Below, piece after piece: positions 55,387 to 63,867 of a stretch of DNA of 64,000 nucleotides. How positions within the stretch are numbered: the stretch's first letter is position 1; every line of letters starts with the position of its first letter. Made by a program: the position numbers and the translations under genes. Source of the stretch: DATARH01 sp963778385 (GTDB lineage: Bacteria > Pseudomonadota > Alphaproteobacteria > ATCC43930 > CGMCC-115725). The stretch covers positions 186,001 to 250,000 of the forward strand of contig CAVZUA010000026.1 of the NCBI GenBank assembly GCA_963778385.1, written 5' to 3'. Below the pieces are notes generated by a model. The model was given only the letters and a program-made list of their open reading frames with translations, did not search any database and was not told the origin of the DNA.

Positions 55387-56793
55387 ATGTTTCGGCTGCT
55401 GACTGTGCTGGCGGCTTTCGTGGGACTGATGGTCAGTCTCGCCGCAACGCCCGCAAAATCAGAAAAGCGGGTGGCGCTTGTCGTTGGCAACGACGCGTAT
55501 CAGATCCTCCGTCCGCAATTGGCCAATGCGGCCGCGGATGCGCGTGATTTCGGCCGGGCGTTGCGCGACAGCGGCTTCGAGACGACGGTCAAAACCAATG
55601 TCAAACGCCGGGAACTCTACCAGCTGATCGACGCCTTCGGCGCGGCGATAGCGGCATCGCCCGACACCGTCGGCTTGTTCTATTACGCCGGCCACGGGGT
55701 TCAGGCGAACGGTAAGAACTATCTGGTTCCGGTCGATTCCGAGCTGGCCAGCGAGGGGGATCTGGAGGCCGAGGCGGTCGACGCCGGCAAGGTGCTCCGG
55801 GCAATGGACGAGGCGCACAACAACGTCAACATCGTCATCCTCGACGCCTGCCGCGACAACCCTTTGCCGAAAGCGCGCTCGCTGACGCGCGGGCTGGCGA
55901 CGATGCAGGCGCCGCGCGGCACCTTCATCGGCTACGCCGCGGCGCCGGGTCAGACCGCGCAGGACGGCGAGCAGGGCGGCAACGGCGTTTTCACGGGAGC
56001 GCTGGTCGAACATCTGCGGGATCAAGGGACGCCGATCGAGGAGGTGTTCAAACACGTCATCGCCGGCGTCCAGGCAAAGACCGGCGGAAAGCAGGTTCCA
56101 TGGATGGAATCTTCGCTCCAGGGCAATTTCTATTTTACCGCGCCGGTCAACGTAACGGTGACCCCGGCGCCGCAGACCGGCCGCGCGGACGACCGCGAGC
56201 TGGTGTTCTGGGAGTCGATCAAGGGGAGCACCGATCCGGCCGATTTCGCCGATTTTCTAAAGCGTTATCCCGACAGCGACTTTGCCTCGATCGCGCAGCG
56301 CCGGATGGTCTCGCTGCGCCCAGCCGCTGCGCCGGCGCCATCGGCCAGCCCGGCGCCCGCAGCGACCACCGCGCCGGTGCCGCAGGCTGACGCGGCGGAG
56401 ATCGCGCGCTCGGTGCAGAGCGAGCTGAAGCGTGTCGGCTGCTATGGCGGCGCCGTCGACGGCGTCTGGGGCCCCGGCACTGCGGCGGCCATCCAGCAGT
56501 TCAACCAGCGCACCGGCAAGCGCGTCGACACCACGACGGCCAGCCTCAATTCCGTCGCGGCGATCAAGGACCGCGCCGATCGCGTCTGTCCGCCGGGGCC
56601 CGTCGCCAAGCCGCAGCCGCGCGAGGGTCGCGACGAGGCCAACAGCGCTTACCAGGCGCCCGCACCGTCGCCCAACAGCCGGGGAGCCGGACCGTACACC
56701 AGCCCGGGATCCTCACCGTACGGGAGCCAAGGCGCCGCGCCATCCGGCAAGCGCGACTGCTTCACCTTTAACGGGCAGCAAGTGTGCAATTAA
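55387..56793 (+). CDS. Caspase-like (C14 family) protease with C-terminal peptidoglycan-binding domain
   Basis: From the ATG at 55387 the protein has 468 residues. It starts with a signal peptide (MFRLLTVLAAFVGLMVSLAA). The p20-like caspase domain spans about residues 27-255: RVALVVGNDAYQILRPQLAN, the catalytic His103 in YYAGHGVQ and Cys155 in VILDACRDNP. A short KGSTDPADFADFLKRYPDSD segment, a Pro/Ala linker and a PG_binding-like domain (about 330-385; RVGCYGGAVDGVWGPGTAAAIQQF with flanking Cys) follow. The tail is Pro/Ser-rich. Exported caspase-like proteases with binding domains are common in proteobacteria, with few known substrates. It begins an operon with two exported proteins and a CHASE2 cyclase. 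Confidence 0.92.
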   Translation: MFRLLTVLAAFVGLMVSLAATPAKSEKRVALVVGNDAYQILRPQLANAAADARDFGRALRDSGFETTVKTNVKRRELYQLIDAFGAAIAASPDTVGLFYYAGHGVQANGKNYLVPVDSELASEGDLEAEAVDAGKVLRAMDEAHNNVNIVILDACRDNPLPKARSLTRGLATMQAPRGTFIGYAAAPGQTAQDGEQGGNGVFTGALVEHLRDQGTPIEEVFKHVIAGVQAKTGGKQVPWMESSLQGNFYFTAPVNVTVTPAPQTGRADDRELVFWESIKGSTDPADFADFLKRYPDSDFASIAQRRMVSLRPAAAPAPSASPAPAATTAPVPQADAAEIARSVQSELKRVGCYGGAVDGVWGPGTAAAIQQFNQRTGKRVDTTTASLNSVAAIKDRADRVCPPGPVAKPQPREGRDEANSAYQAPAPSPNSRGAGPYTSPGSSPYGSQGAAPSGKRDCFTFNGQQVCN

Positions 56794-56807
56794 CCTCCCC
56801 ATCGACC

Positions 56808-57362
56808 ATGGCAAAGCGATCCGGCCCGACGACTCCCAGGCGCCGCATATGGGTAGGCACTTTATTGCGGGGCGCGATCTTCGCGCTGTTGTGCTGCGGG
56901 CCGCTCGATCCCGCGCTGGCCGAACGGCCGACCGAAAAGACGCTGTGGCTTGCGCTGCCGATCAGCATCCGCTCGGCGTCCGAGCAGGGGCAGATGGTCG
57001 TCCGCTGGTTTGTCTATTTCGGCAAGGACGGGACGGCCTATCTGACGGATGAGAAAAGCGGCCCCGAGCACGGTGCCGTGTTGCCGCCGAACCTCGAAAC
57101 CATCACCAAATCCCAGGGCAACGATGGCACGCAGTTGGCATTGCAAATAACCGGGCCGCTATCGCAGTTCTATGTCCGGGCGCTCATCCACCAAGCAGTC
57201 CAGGACACGGCGGTTGGCTGGTATCTCAATATCACCGACGCCAGCTGCACCGTGCTCCGCACCGAGTTCACGGTCAGGCCTGCCCCTTCTCGGCCGCCGG
57301 TCTCGACGGCGTCCGGCACGCCGACCTGCCAGCTTTTTCAAGGAAGGCACCTCGATCGCTGA
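56808..57362 (+). CDS. Hypothetical exported protein
   Basis: The ATG at 56808 is 14 bases after the caspase stop; a GTG at 56784 would overlap that gene. The 184-residue protein has a basic N-terminus and signal peptide (LRGAIFALLCCGPLDPALAE). A beta-rich domain follows (VVRWFVYFGKDGTAYLTDEK, FYVRALIHQAVQDTAVGWYL). No family was recognised. Its tight position between the caspase and FecR-like genes suggests the same envelope pathway. Confidence 0.78.
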   Translation: MAKRSGPTTPRRRIWVGTLLRGAIFALLCCGPLDPALAERPTEKTLWLALPISIRSASEQGQMVVRWFVYFGKDGTAYLTDEKSGPEHGAVLPPNLETITKSQGNDGTQLALQITGPLSQFYVRALIHQAVQDTAVGWYLNITDASCTVLRTEFTVRPAPSRPPVSTASGTPTCQLFQGRHLDR

Positions 57363-57466
57363 GGACTCTGCCGCGGGCGATGTTCCATTCGGTTATTGAA
57401 ATTGGTCATTGGTTTTGCCAACGGTTGCTGAGTTCGCTGGAGCTCCGGCGGGGCAGGGGGTATCGC

Positions 57467-58120
57467 GTGCGCTATCTGATATCGCTGGTCGCATGTCTCG
57501 CGCTGCTGTCGGTCAGCGCGGTAGGGCACGCCGAGGGACCTGCCGGCATCGTCATGGCGATGACCGGCGACAGCTATCCGCCGTTGTCGGTGATGGCGGA
57601 AATACCGGGCGGTCTCCTGCTCCAGCTGAAGCCCGACACCAAGCTGACGTTCCTGCATTACGGCCGCTGCAAGCTGGTCACGGTGGTCGGGGGAACGCTG
57701 GTTCTCCAGGCGGCCGACTACAAGGCCGGCGGCACCGTCGCGAGCGAGACCGATGCGCCATGCCCGCGGGTGTTCGAACTAACCGACGCGGGCGGTGCGG
57801 GGCGCACGACGGGCGGTATCGTCGCGCGCGGGATAACCCTGCCGCCGCGTTGGCCGCTAAATCCCCAACTCGCCTTTACCGGCCCGCGCGCCGCCGCCGT
57901 GACCAGCGCAACGATCCTCGCGGAAAATCGTCAGCCGTTGCTGCGGTTCGATATGGCCTCGGGCTGGGGTAAACCGCCTGCCGGCGCGGCTCCGCTTCGG
58001 CCCGACGGGCATTACACGCTGCGGCTGACATTGCGCGATCAGGCCGAGCCGGCGGACATCTCCTTTACCGCGGCGGGATCGGCCGAGGCCGGCAACCTCA
58101 TCGTGCTGCGGCTCGACTGA
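57467..58120 (+). CDS. Exported FecR-like protein
   Basis: The GTG at 57467 has AGGGGG six bases upstream and starts a 217-residue protein with a signal peptide (RYLISLVACLALLSVSAVGH). The domain at about 30-110 has a FecR-like layout (AMTGDSYPPLSVMAEIPGGL, LKPDTKLTFLHYGRCKLVTV, GGTLVLQAADY). The C-terminal part (TSATILAENRQPLLRFDMAS, DGHYTLRLTLRDQ) is beta-rich. The FecR relation is fold-level and uncertain. The cyclase starts 18 bases after its stop, making it a likely periplasmic partner of the CHASE2 sensor. Confidence 0.78.
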   Translation: MRYLISLVACLALLSVSAVGHAEGPAGIVMAMTGDSYPPLSVMAEIPGGLLLQLKPDTKLTFLHYGRCKLVTVVGGTLVLQAADYKAGGTVASETDAPCPRVFELTDAGGAGRTTGGIVARGITLPPRWPLNPQLAFTGPRAAAVTSATILAENRQPLLRFDMASGWGKPPAGAAPLRPDGHYTLRLTLRDQAEPADISFTAAGSAEAGNLIVLRLD

Positions 58121-58138
58121 GCCCGTCAGCGGCGTTCG

Positions 58139-60244
58139 ATGCCTCGACCGGTGTTATTGAGGCGCCACTACCGGGTTGTCGTCATCGTTCTGGCCGGCGC
58201 GCTCGCGGCGGCGACCAGTTTTCTCCTTGGGCCGGCGATGAGTCCCATCGACGGTCTGCTATACGATTTCTCCCTGACGTTGACGTCCAAGCGTCCCGGC
58301 ACGGCGGGAGAGCCGGTCGCGATCGTCGCGCTGGATGCCGAAAGCCTCGCCGCGCCTGAGCTTGCGGCAACGCCGCGGGCGCTGTTTGCGCCGGTTTGGG
58401 CAAAGCTCGTCGACGGCTTGGCCAAGAGCGATGCCAAAGCGATCGGCTTCGACATCATCTTCGCCTACTCGGCCAACCGGTTCTCCGGCGTCGATGCGGC
58501 GCATGACCAGCCCTTTCTCGCCGCGCTGCACGAGGCCCGCGGTCGGGTCGTGCTGGCACGCACGGCCAAGCTGGCGCCGGCGTTTCCGTTTATTGCCGCG
58601 GTCTTCGATCCGGCTGCGGATAGCGGGAAACGCGATCCCGGTGGCCTGGCCTATGTCGAGCTGTCGCCCGATGCCGACGGCGTGCAGCGGCGCGTCGCCG
58701 CGGCGCTCAAGACGACGGATGGCGTGACCCTGCCGGGCATGGCCGCGGCGCTTCTCGCCCGGGCGGGCGGGCCGCCAATGCCTGCGGAGGTGCTGCTCGC
58801 GCCATCGCGACCGCTGGAGGCGATGCCGACCTATCGACTGATCGATGTGCTGCGCTGCCTCGACGCCGACCCGCAGGCGGTTCGCCGCGTCTTCGCCGGC
58901 AAGATCGTCCTGGTGGGAACCACCCTGCCCGACGAGGACCGCAAGCGCGCGCCCGACCGTTTCATGGCGCCGCCGTCTATCGTGGAAGCGGCCAGCGGAG
59001 GATGCCATCTCGTTCGGGCGGGCGGTTCCGATTGGAGCTCGCGGACGGTGCCGGGCGTCTTTGCGCATGCCGCGGCCATCGAGCAGGTGCTGACCGGCAG
59101 TCTGGTGCGTCCACTGTCGGTGAGTGCCAGCGCGATTGTCGCGGCGTCTTACGGTGTCGCGGGCGCGGTCGTGGGATTCGTGTTCACGCCATGGGTCGCC
59201 GCGGCGGCGGCGGCGTTGCTCGGCCTGGGGCTTTTCGTCGCCGCGCTCGTCGCCCTGCCGCTGGGGTTCTGGATTCCACTCGTGCTACCTGCGGGTGCGG
59301 GCACAGGCGGTATGGTCCTCGCCTATTTGGCACGCTTCGTGGTCGAGGAGCGCGCGCGGCGGCGTGTGCAGCGCGCCTTCAATCATTACCTCGCCCCCAG
59401 CATCGTCAGCCGCCTAGCCGACAGCGACAGCGAGCTACGCCTTGGCGGCGAGCGGCGCGACGTCACCGTCATGTTCGCCGATCTATCCGGCTTTACCGCA
59501 TTGTCCGGCCGGCTCGGCCCGGAGGAGTTGACGAGCCTGACAAACGCTTATCTCGGCTTGTTGGTCAAAGAGGTTGAGGCGACTAATGGCTACGTCGATA
59601 AATTCATCGGCGATGCGGTCATGGCCATATGGGGAGCGCCGCCGGCCGATGCCGACCATGCCGCGCACGCGGCGCAAGCCGCGCTCGCCGGGTTCGCCGC
59701 GGTCAATCGCGCGAAGGCCGAGGCCGACGCTAAAGGTCTGCCCGGCTATTCAGTCAAGATGGGCCTCAATTCCGGGCCGGCGGTGATCGGCAATGTCGGC
59801 GCGCCGGCGCGGTACAATTACACGGCGATCGGCGAGACGGTGAATGTCGCCGCCCGCCTCGAAGGCGTGCCGCACGATTACAATTGCGCGATCGTCATCG
59901 GCCCGGCGACGGCGTCGGCAATCGCCGAGCGCTATGTCGTCTGCGAATTGGATTGGGTGCAGGTCAAGGGCAAGGTCGAGCCGATCGCCGTTTACGACCT
60001 TCTCGCCGCCCGCGCCGGCGTGGACCAGGTGGAGTGCCGGTATTCGCGCGACTATGCCACCGCCTTGGCGCTCTACCGGCGAGGCGACTTCGCCGCCGCG
60101 GAAACCGCATGGCGAGCCCTCGACTATCCGCACCCGACCAGCGAGCCGTCGACACCGCCCGCGGTGATGGCGGCGCGGTGCACTGAATTAAAGGCGGCAC
60201 CGCCGGATCATTGGGACGGCGTTTTCGTCAAGACGTCGAAATAA
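58139..60244 (+). CDS. CHASE2-domain adenylate/guanylate cyclase
   Basis: This 701-residue membrane sensor makes a cyclic nucleotide. It has an N-terminal membrane helix (VVVIVLAGALAAATSFLLG) and a periplasmic CHASE2 domain (about 35-315; SLTLTSKRPGTAGEPVAIVA, KIVLVGTTLPDEDRKRAPDR). Three membrane helices follow (about 325-400), then a class III cyclase domain (about 440-625). The metal-binding aspartates are Asp448 in FADLSGFTAL and Asp492 in DKFIGDAVMAIWG. Lys in the latter and Thr in NYTAIGETVNVAARLE fit ATP rather than GTP as substrate. The C-terminus holds a short TPR-like extension. It ends the operon with the caspase and FecR-like genes, so cAMP output from envelope signals is a reasonable inference. 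Confidence 0.93.
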   Translation: MPRPVLLRRHYRVVVIVLAGALAAATSFLLGPAMSPIDGLLYDFSLTLTSKRPGTAGEPVAIVALDAESLAAPELAATPRALFAPVWAKLVDGLAKSDAKAIGFDIIFAYSANRFSGVDAAHDQPFLAALHEARGRVVLARTAKLAPAFPFIAAVFDPAADSGKRDPGGLAYVELSPDADGVQRRVAAALKTTDGVTLPGMAAALLARAGGPPMPAEVLLAPSRPLEAMPTYRLIDVLRCLDADPQAVRRVFAGKIVLVGTTLPDEDRKRAPDRFMAPPSIVEAASGGCHLVRAGGSDWSSRTVPGVFAHAAAIEQVLTGSLVRPLSVSASAIVAASYGVAGAVVGFVFTPWVAAAAAALLGLGLFVAALVALPLGFWIPLVLPAGAGTGGMVLAYLARFVVEERARRRVQRAFNHYLAPSIVSRLADSDSELRLGGERRDVTVMFADLSGFTALSGRLGPEELTSLTNAYLGLLVKEVEATNGYVDKFIGDAVMAIWGAPPADADHAAHAAQAALAGFAAVNRAKAEADAKGLPGYSVKMGLNSGPAVIGNVGAPARYNYTAIGETVNVAARLEGVPHDYNCAIVIGPATASAIAERYVVCELDWVQVKGKVEPIAVYDLLAARAGVDQVECRYSRDYATALALYRRGDFAAAETAWRALDYPHPTSEPSTPPAVMAARCTELKAAPPDHWDGVFVKTSK

Positions 60245-60273
60245 CGCTCGTGACGGCAAGGGCGCAACCAAAC

Positions 60274-60462
60274 CTACGCCCGGGAATGTTCGATCGGGAC
60301 GGGTGGCGGCTCGACCGGCGGCATCGGGCGCGGCGGCTCCTCGATCGGCGTTGGCGGATCATCGGGGCCGGGCGGGAATGGCGGCGGATTGCCGGGTGGC
60401 TCGGGTAGTCCCGGCTGGCCGCCCGTTCGCCATAATCCTCGATCCGTGAAGTCGCGTGCCAT
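60274..60462 (-). CDS. Small proline-rich hypothetical protein
   Basis: The ATG at 60462 gives 62 residues: a short N-terminus (MARDFTDRGLWRTGGQPGLP) then a Pro-rich tail (PPGNPPPFPPGPDDPPTPIE). It converges on the cyclase gene, 29 bases from its stop. Such short Pro-rich proteins recur in alphaproteobacteria. No strong ribosome-binding site is visible. Confidence 0.5.
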   Translation of the reverse strand: MARDFTDRGLWRTGGQPGLPEPPGNPPPFPPGPDDPPTPIEEPPRPMPPVEPPPVPIEHSRA

Positions 60463-60620
60463 GCTATTCGCCTGTATACGCCTTTCACGGAAAACAGGTC
60501 GACGGGGCGGCCTGTTCCCGGGAACCATCGTCAGCGAGCGTTCGTCACCGGCAATCGGCCGCCGGAACCCGGCCGCCCGGACGGCCGTTCGCGGGCCATA
60601 CTGCCGCCAAGAGAGACCAG

Positions 60621-60803
60621 ATGCTGGTTGTAAAGCCCAACCTCCGCCGCATGCGGGCCTTTGTCGATAGTCCTGCCGAACGGGGCGGTGTGCCCGAACG
60701 AGGTCGGGTCAGGCAGCGATTGTCGTGGGAACCGCGGCTGCTTCTCGCTGCCGGTGCGATCGGCGCCGTCGCGGTCGTCGCCATTATCCTGGCGTTGCAC
60801 TAG
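60621..60803 (+). CDS. Small hypothetical single-pass membrane protein
   Basis: The ATG at 60621 follows GAGAG and gives 60 residues. It has a basic, polar N-terminal half (KPNLRRMRAFVDSPAERGGV) and a C-terminal membrane helix (LLLAAGAIGAVAVVAIILAL). No family was recognised. It could be a real tail-anchored protein; the evidence is the hydropathy and the start site only. Confidence 0.45.
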   Translation: MLVVKPNLRRMRAFVDSPAERGGVPERGRVRQRLSWEPRLLLAAGAIGAVAVVAIILALH

Positions 60804-60911
60804 CAGCGGCAGGGCAGCGTCGCACCGGCCGCTGCCGAGCGGCGGCGAGCCCTTCCACGAACCCCATAGAGCAGCGTAAGAATTATGGGAAGTGGCGCTG
60901 GGGGTTTCGTC

Positions 60912-62216
60912 ATGCTGGCAGATCGATACGGCCTTGCCTTGTCCACCGCATCGGCCACCGCGCGAGAGGCCTACGTCGCGGGTTGCGATCTGGCGCTGAC
61001 CCTCTATCCCGGCGCCACGGAGGCGTATGACCGTGCTCTCGCCGCCGACCCTGGTTTTGCGCTGGCCCATGCCGGCAAGGCGCAAGTCCTGGTGCGGCAA
61101 GGCCATGTTGCCGCGGCACGGACGGCGCTCGCCGCGGCCAAGGACTCTGCTGCGGGTCTGACCGACCGGGAAGCCAGTCATATCGCTTTCTTCGAGCTGG
61201 TGTTCGCGGGCCAGATCGACGCCGCGATCGCTACCCTCGATGAACATCTGACCGCATGGCCCCGAGACGCGCTGGTAGTCGCCACGGCCGCGAACCCCAA
61301 CGGTCTGATCGGCGGCTCCGGCCGGCTTGGGCAAAAGCGCCAGATTGCCGCGCTCATGGACAAAATCGCACCCAATTACGAGGCCGATTTCTGGTTTCTG
61401 GCCTATCACGCCATGGCGCTCTCCGAGGATGGGCAGCTTGCGGCCGCCCGGCCAAAAATCGAGCAATCGGTGGCGGTGAACGCGAACAACGCCCATGGCG
61501 CGCATGGGTTCGCGCATATTTGCTACGAAAGCGGCGAGCCGGAGACCGCCCGAGCCTATCTGTCGTCCTGGCTGTCCACCTATCCGCGTGACGGGTTTTT
61601 CTACGGCCATTTGAGCTGGCATCTCTCCCTTTGCGAAATCCAGCTCGGCGATTGGACGCGCGCCTCGCAGCTGTATCGCGATGCCATCGCGCTTGACCGA
61701 CATAGCGGCGGGCCACAGCAGAAAATATCCGATGGCGCCGCGTTTCTCTGGCGTTCCGAGCTGGCCGGCCATCCCCGCGACGCCGCTTCCTGGCGCGCAT
61801 TGTACGACTATGCCAAAGAGGCGCTGCCGCGGCCGGGGAGCGGCCTCGCCGATTTGCACGTCATCCTGGCGCTGGCGGTCATGGGCGACGAGGCGGCGCT
61901 CGCCGCCCGAACCCGCCAGATGGAGGATTTGGCGAAAGAGGCGCGCTACCCCTCGGGCTCTTACCTTCCAACATTGGCGCGCGGCTTTGCGGCATTCGAA
62001 AGAGCCGATTTCGCCACCGCGATCGACGCCTTCGCGCCGCTCGCTGGAGAAAGCGAACGCATTGGCGGAAGCCGCGCGCAGCATGATCTGATCGAGTTCA
62101 CCTTGTTGAAGGCCTATCTCAACGCCGATCGGCTGGCGGAGGCGCGGCGTCTGCTCGGTGCGCGTCGGCCAGGAGCGTCTGGTGTTCCCGTCGAGGGGGT
62201 AGCGGCGTTGCAGTGA
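60912..62216 (+). CDS. TPR protein, TTC38-like
   Basis: The start at 60912 (GGGG seven bases upstream) gives 434 residues; the ATG at 60885 is also possible. The N-terminus (DRYGLALSTASATAREAYVA) and the helical repeat body (YDRALAADPGFALAHAGKAQ, then GAHGFAHICYESGEPETARA and FFYGHLSWHLSLCEIQLGDW) match the tetratricopeptide-repeat protein 38 family. It is predicted cytosolic. Function of bacterial members is unknown. It is followed by a convergent rhodanese gene, 52 bases from its stop. Confidence 0.88.
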   Translation: MLADRYGLALSTASATAREAYVAGCDLALTLYPGATEAYDRALAADPGFALAHAGKAQVLVRQGHVAAARTALAAAKDSAAGLTDREASHIAFFELVFAGQIDAAIATLDEHLTAWPRDALVVATAANPNGLIGGSGRLGQKRQIAALMDKIAPNYEADFWFLAYHAMALSEDGQLAAARPKIEQSVAVNANNAHGAHGFAHICYESGEPETARAYLSSWLSTYPRDGFFYGHLSWHLSLCEIQLGDWTRASQLYRDAIALDRHSGGPQQKISDGAAFLWRSELAGHPRDAASWRALYDYAKEALPRPGSGLADLHVILALAVMGDEAALAARTRQMEDLAKEARYPSGSYLPTLARGFAAFERADFATAIDAFAPLAGESERIGGSRAQHDLIEFTLLKAYLNADRLAEARRLLGARRPGASGVPVEGVAALQ

Positions 62217-62268
62217 CCGGCGGAACGGCGAAGTCGCCGTTCCCCGGCGCCGGCTTCTGGACAAAGTT

Positions 62269-63867
62269 TCAGGCGACCACGCGAAAGCGCTGATCGTCGT
62301 CGGTTTGCATGTCGTGGACCAGGTTGATCTCCCACGCGAGATATTCGCGCATCGCCTCCTCGCGGTTTTGACCGCGTTCGCGCGCCAGGAGCACGACGTC
62401 GTCCGGTGCGCTTGCCATTTGCGTTTGGCCCGTTTCCAGCGGAAATCCGGCCGCCGTCCACGCCTCTGTGCCGCCGTCGACCACCATCATCGGGGTTGGG
62501 GCGCGCCCCGCAAAATCGGCGGCCGCCAGTCGTGCCAGCGCGCCATCCGGGGAAGTAATTACGATGGTCTCGACCGACGGAAGCTTTGCCAGCGCATCAG
62601 CGAGGCGCGAGCGGATCGCGAACCACGCGCCCGGAATGTGGCCCTGCCCGTAACGCCGACTGGTGTCGAGGTCAATGACCGCGACCCGCGAGGCGGCAAG
62701 CTTTTCACGCAGCGCCGCCGGCTCGATCGCGGCCGTCTTTGCGGCATCGAGGCCCAGCACGCGAGGTTTGTGCGGACCCTTGACCCAGTCGCCGTTCGAC
62801 GGGCTTGCGATCAGCACCACCACGTCGTTCCAGCCCATCTGCTTGAGCCAGGACGCGGTCATCGTCGCCCGCACGCCGTTGTCGTCGACCAGGACGATAC
62901 GCGCCCCCCAAGTCGCGACATGCGCATCCGTCTCCTGCACGAGCTGACCGCCGGGAGCGGAGCGTGCACCGGCAACGTGTCCGGCCTCGTATTCCTCTGG
63001 CGTCCGGACGTCGAGGATATAGAGGGTGCGGTCGGCATCGGCCCGCCACGCGGCGAGCGTCGCCCGGTCGATGCCGCGGATGCCGCAGCGCGAAGCGACC
63101 TGTGCGGCGGCCTCGACGGCGGCGTCGCGTCCCGTGGCGGAGAGCTCGGGCGGCCGGTGCGTCGCGCCGTTGACGACCTCGTACCCGGCCAGGTGCCAGG
63201 CCATCGTGCCGTCCTTCAGCGACATGATCTTATTCGGAAAGCCGGCGTTGCGCAGGGATTGCGCGCCGATGATGCTGCGCGTGCGGCCGCCGCAATTGAC
63301 GATGACGGCCGTATCCGCCGAGGGGACGAGGTCCTTGAAACGATAGACGAGCTCGGCGCCCGGGACGCTGACCGCGCTCGGTATGCTGTTGTTGTGGTAC
63401 TCCTCGTAGGAACGGCTGTCGAAAATCGCGATATCGGTGCCGCTGTCGATCAACGCTTTCAGTTCCGGCGCGGTCACATAGGGGGTTCCGGCCTCATGTT
63501 CGACGACTTCGGCAAACGCCTTGCTCGGGACATGCACGCCGCTATAGACCCGATAGCCGGCGGCCTCCCAGGCGGCGAGACCGCCGTCCAGCACCGTCAC
63601 ATCCCGGTAACCCAGCGCAAGCGTGCGATCGGCCGCACCTACGGCCGAGCCGTCGCCGTCGTCGCACCACACCAAGCGGGCACCGCGGCGCGGCACGAGG
63701 TTGTCAATCAGTAATTCGAGACGGCTCAACGGCACGCAAGACGCCATCAGCAGATGGCGCTGCCCGAAGATCCCCTCTTCACGCGGGTCGAGCAGCGCAA
63801 TCTCGCCCCCGTCGTGCAATTGGGCTTTTAATTCATAGGCGCCGACGTGTCGGACATTATCGGTCAT
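62269..63867 (-). CDS. Four-domain rhodanese (sulfurtransferase) protein
   Basis: The 532-residue protein holds four rhodanese domains, at about residues 1-115, 125-238, 262-365 and 375-490. Domain 1 keeps an active-site Cys68 (LVWCDDGDGS) and domain 2 Cys192 (IVNCGGRTRS). In domain 3 the Cys position is Asp (VLVDDNGVRA), and in domain 4 Ser (VITSPDGALA), so these are probably inactive. Rhodaneses transfer sulfane sulfur, for example from thiosulfate to cyanide or to protein persulfide. No signal peptide is visible. The C-terminus (EAMREYLAWEINLVHDMQTD) is a helical extension. The 133 bases before its start show nothing recognisable. Confidence 0.92.
   Translation of the reverse strand: MTDNVRHVGAYELKAQLHDGGEIALLDPREEGIFGQRHLLMASCVPLSRLELLIDNLVPRRGARLVWCDDGDGSAVGAADRTLALGYRDVTVLDGGLAAWEAAGYRVYSGVHVPSKAFAEVVEHEAGTPYVTAPELKALIDSGTDIAIFDSRSYEEYHNNSIPSAVSVPGAELVYRFKDLVPSADTAVIVNCGGRTRSIIGAQSLRNAGFPNKIMSLKDGTMAWHLAGYEVVNGATHRPPELSATGRDAAVEAAAQVASRCGIRGIDRATLAAWRADADRTLYILDVRTPEEYEAGHVAGARSAPGGQLVQETDAHVATWGARIVLVDDNGVRATMTASWLKQMGWNDVVVLIASPSNGDWVKGPHKPRVLGLDAAKTAAIEPAALREKLAASRVAVIDLDTSRRYGQGHIPGAWFAIRSRLADALAKLPSVETIVITSPDGALARLAAADFAGRAPTPMMVVDGGTEAWTAAGFPLETGQTQMASAPDDVVLLARERGQNREEAMREYLAWEINLVHDMQTDDDQRFRVVA

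Noticed and set aside
60531..62264. 577-codon minus-strand frame opposite the TTC38-like gene
   Set aside because: The plus-strand TPR protein has family features; this frame has none.
62305..63714. 469-codon plus-strand frame opposite the rhodanese gene
   Set aside because: Shadow of a clear four-rhodanese protein on the other strand.
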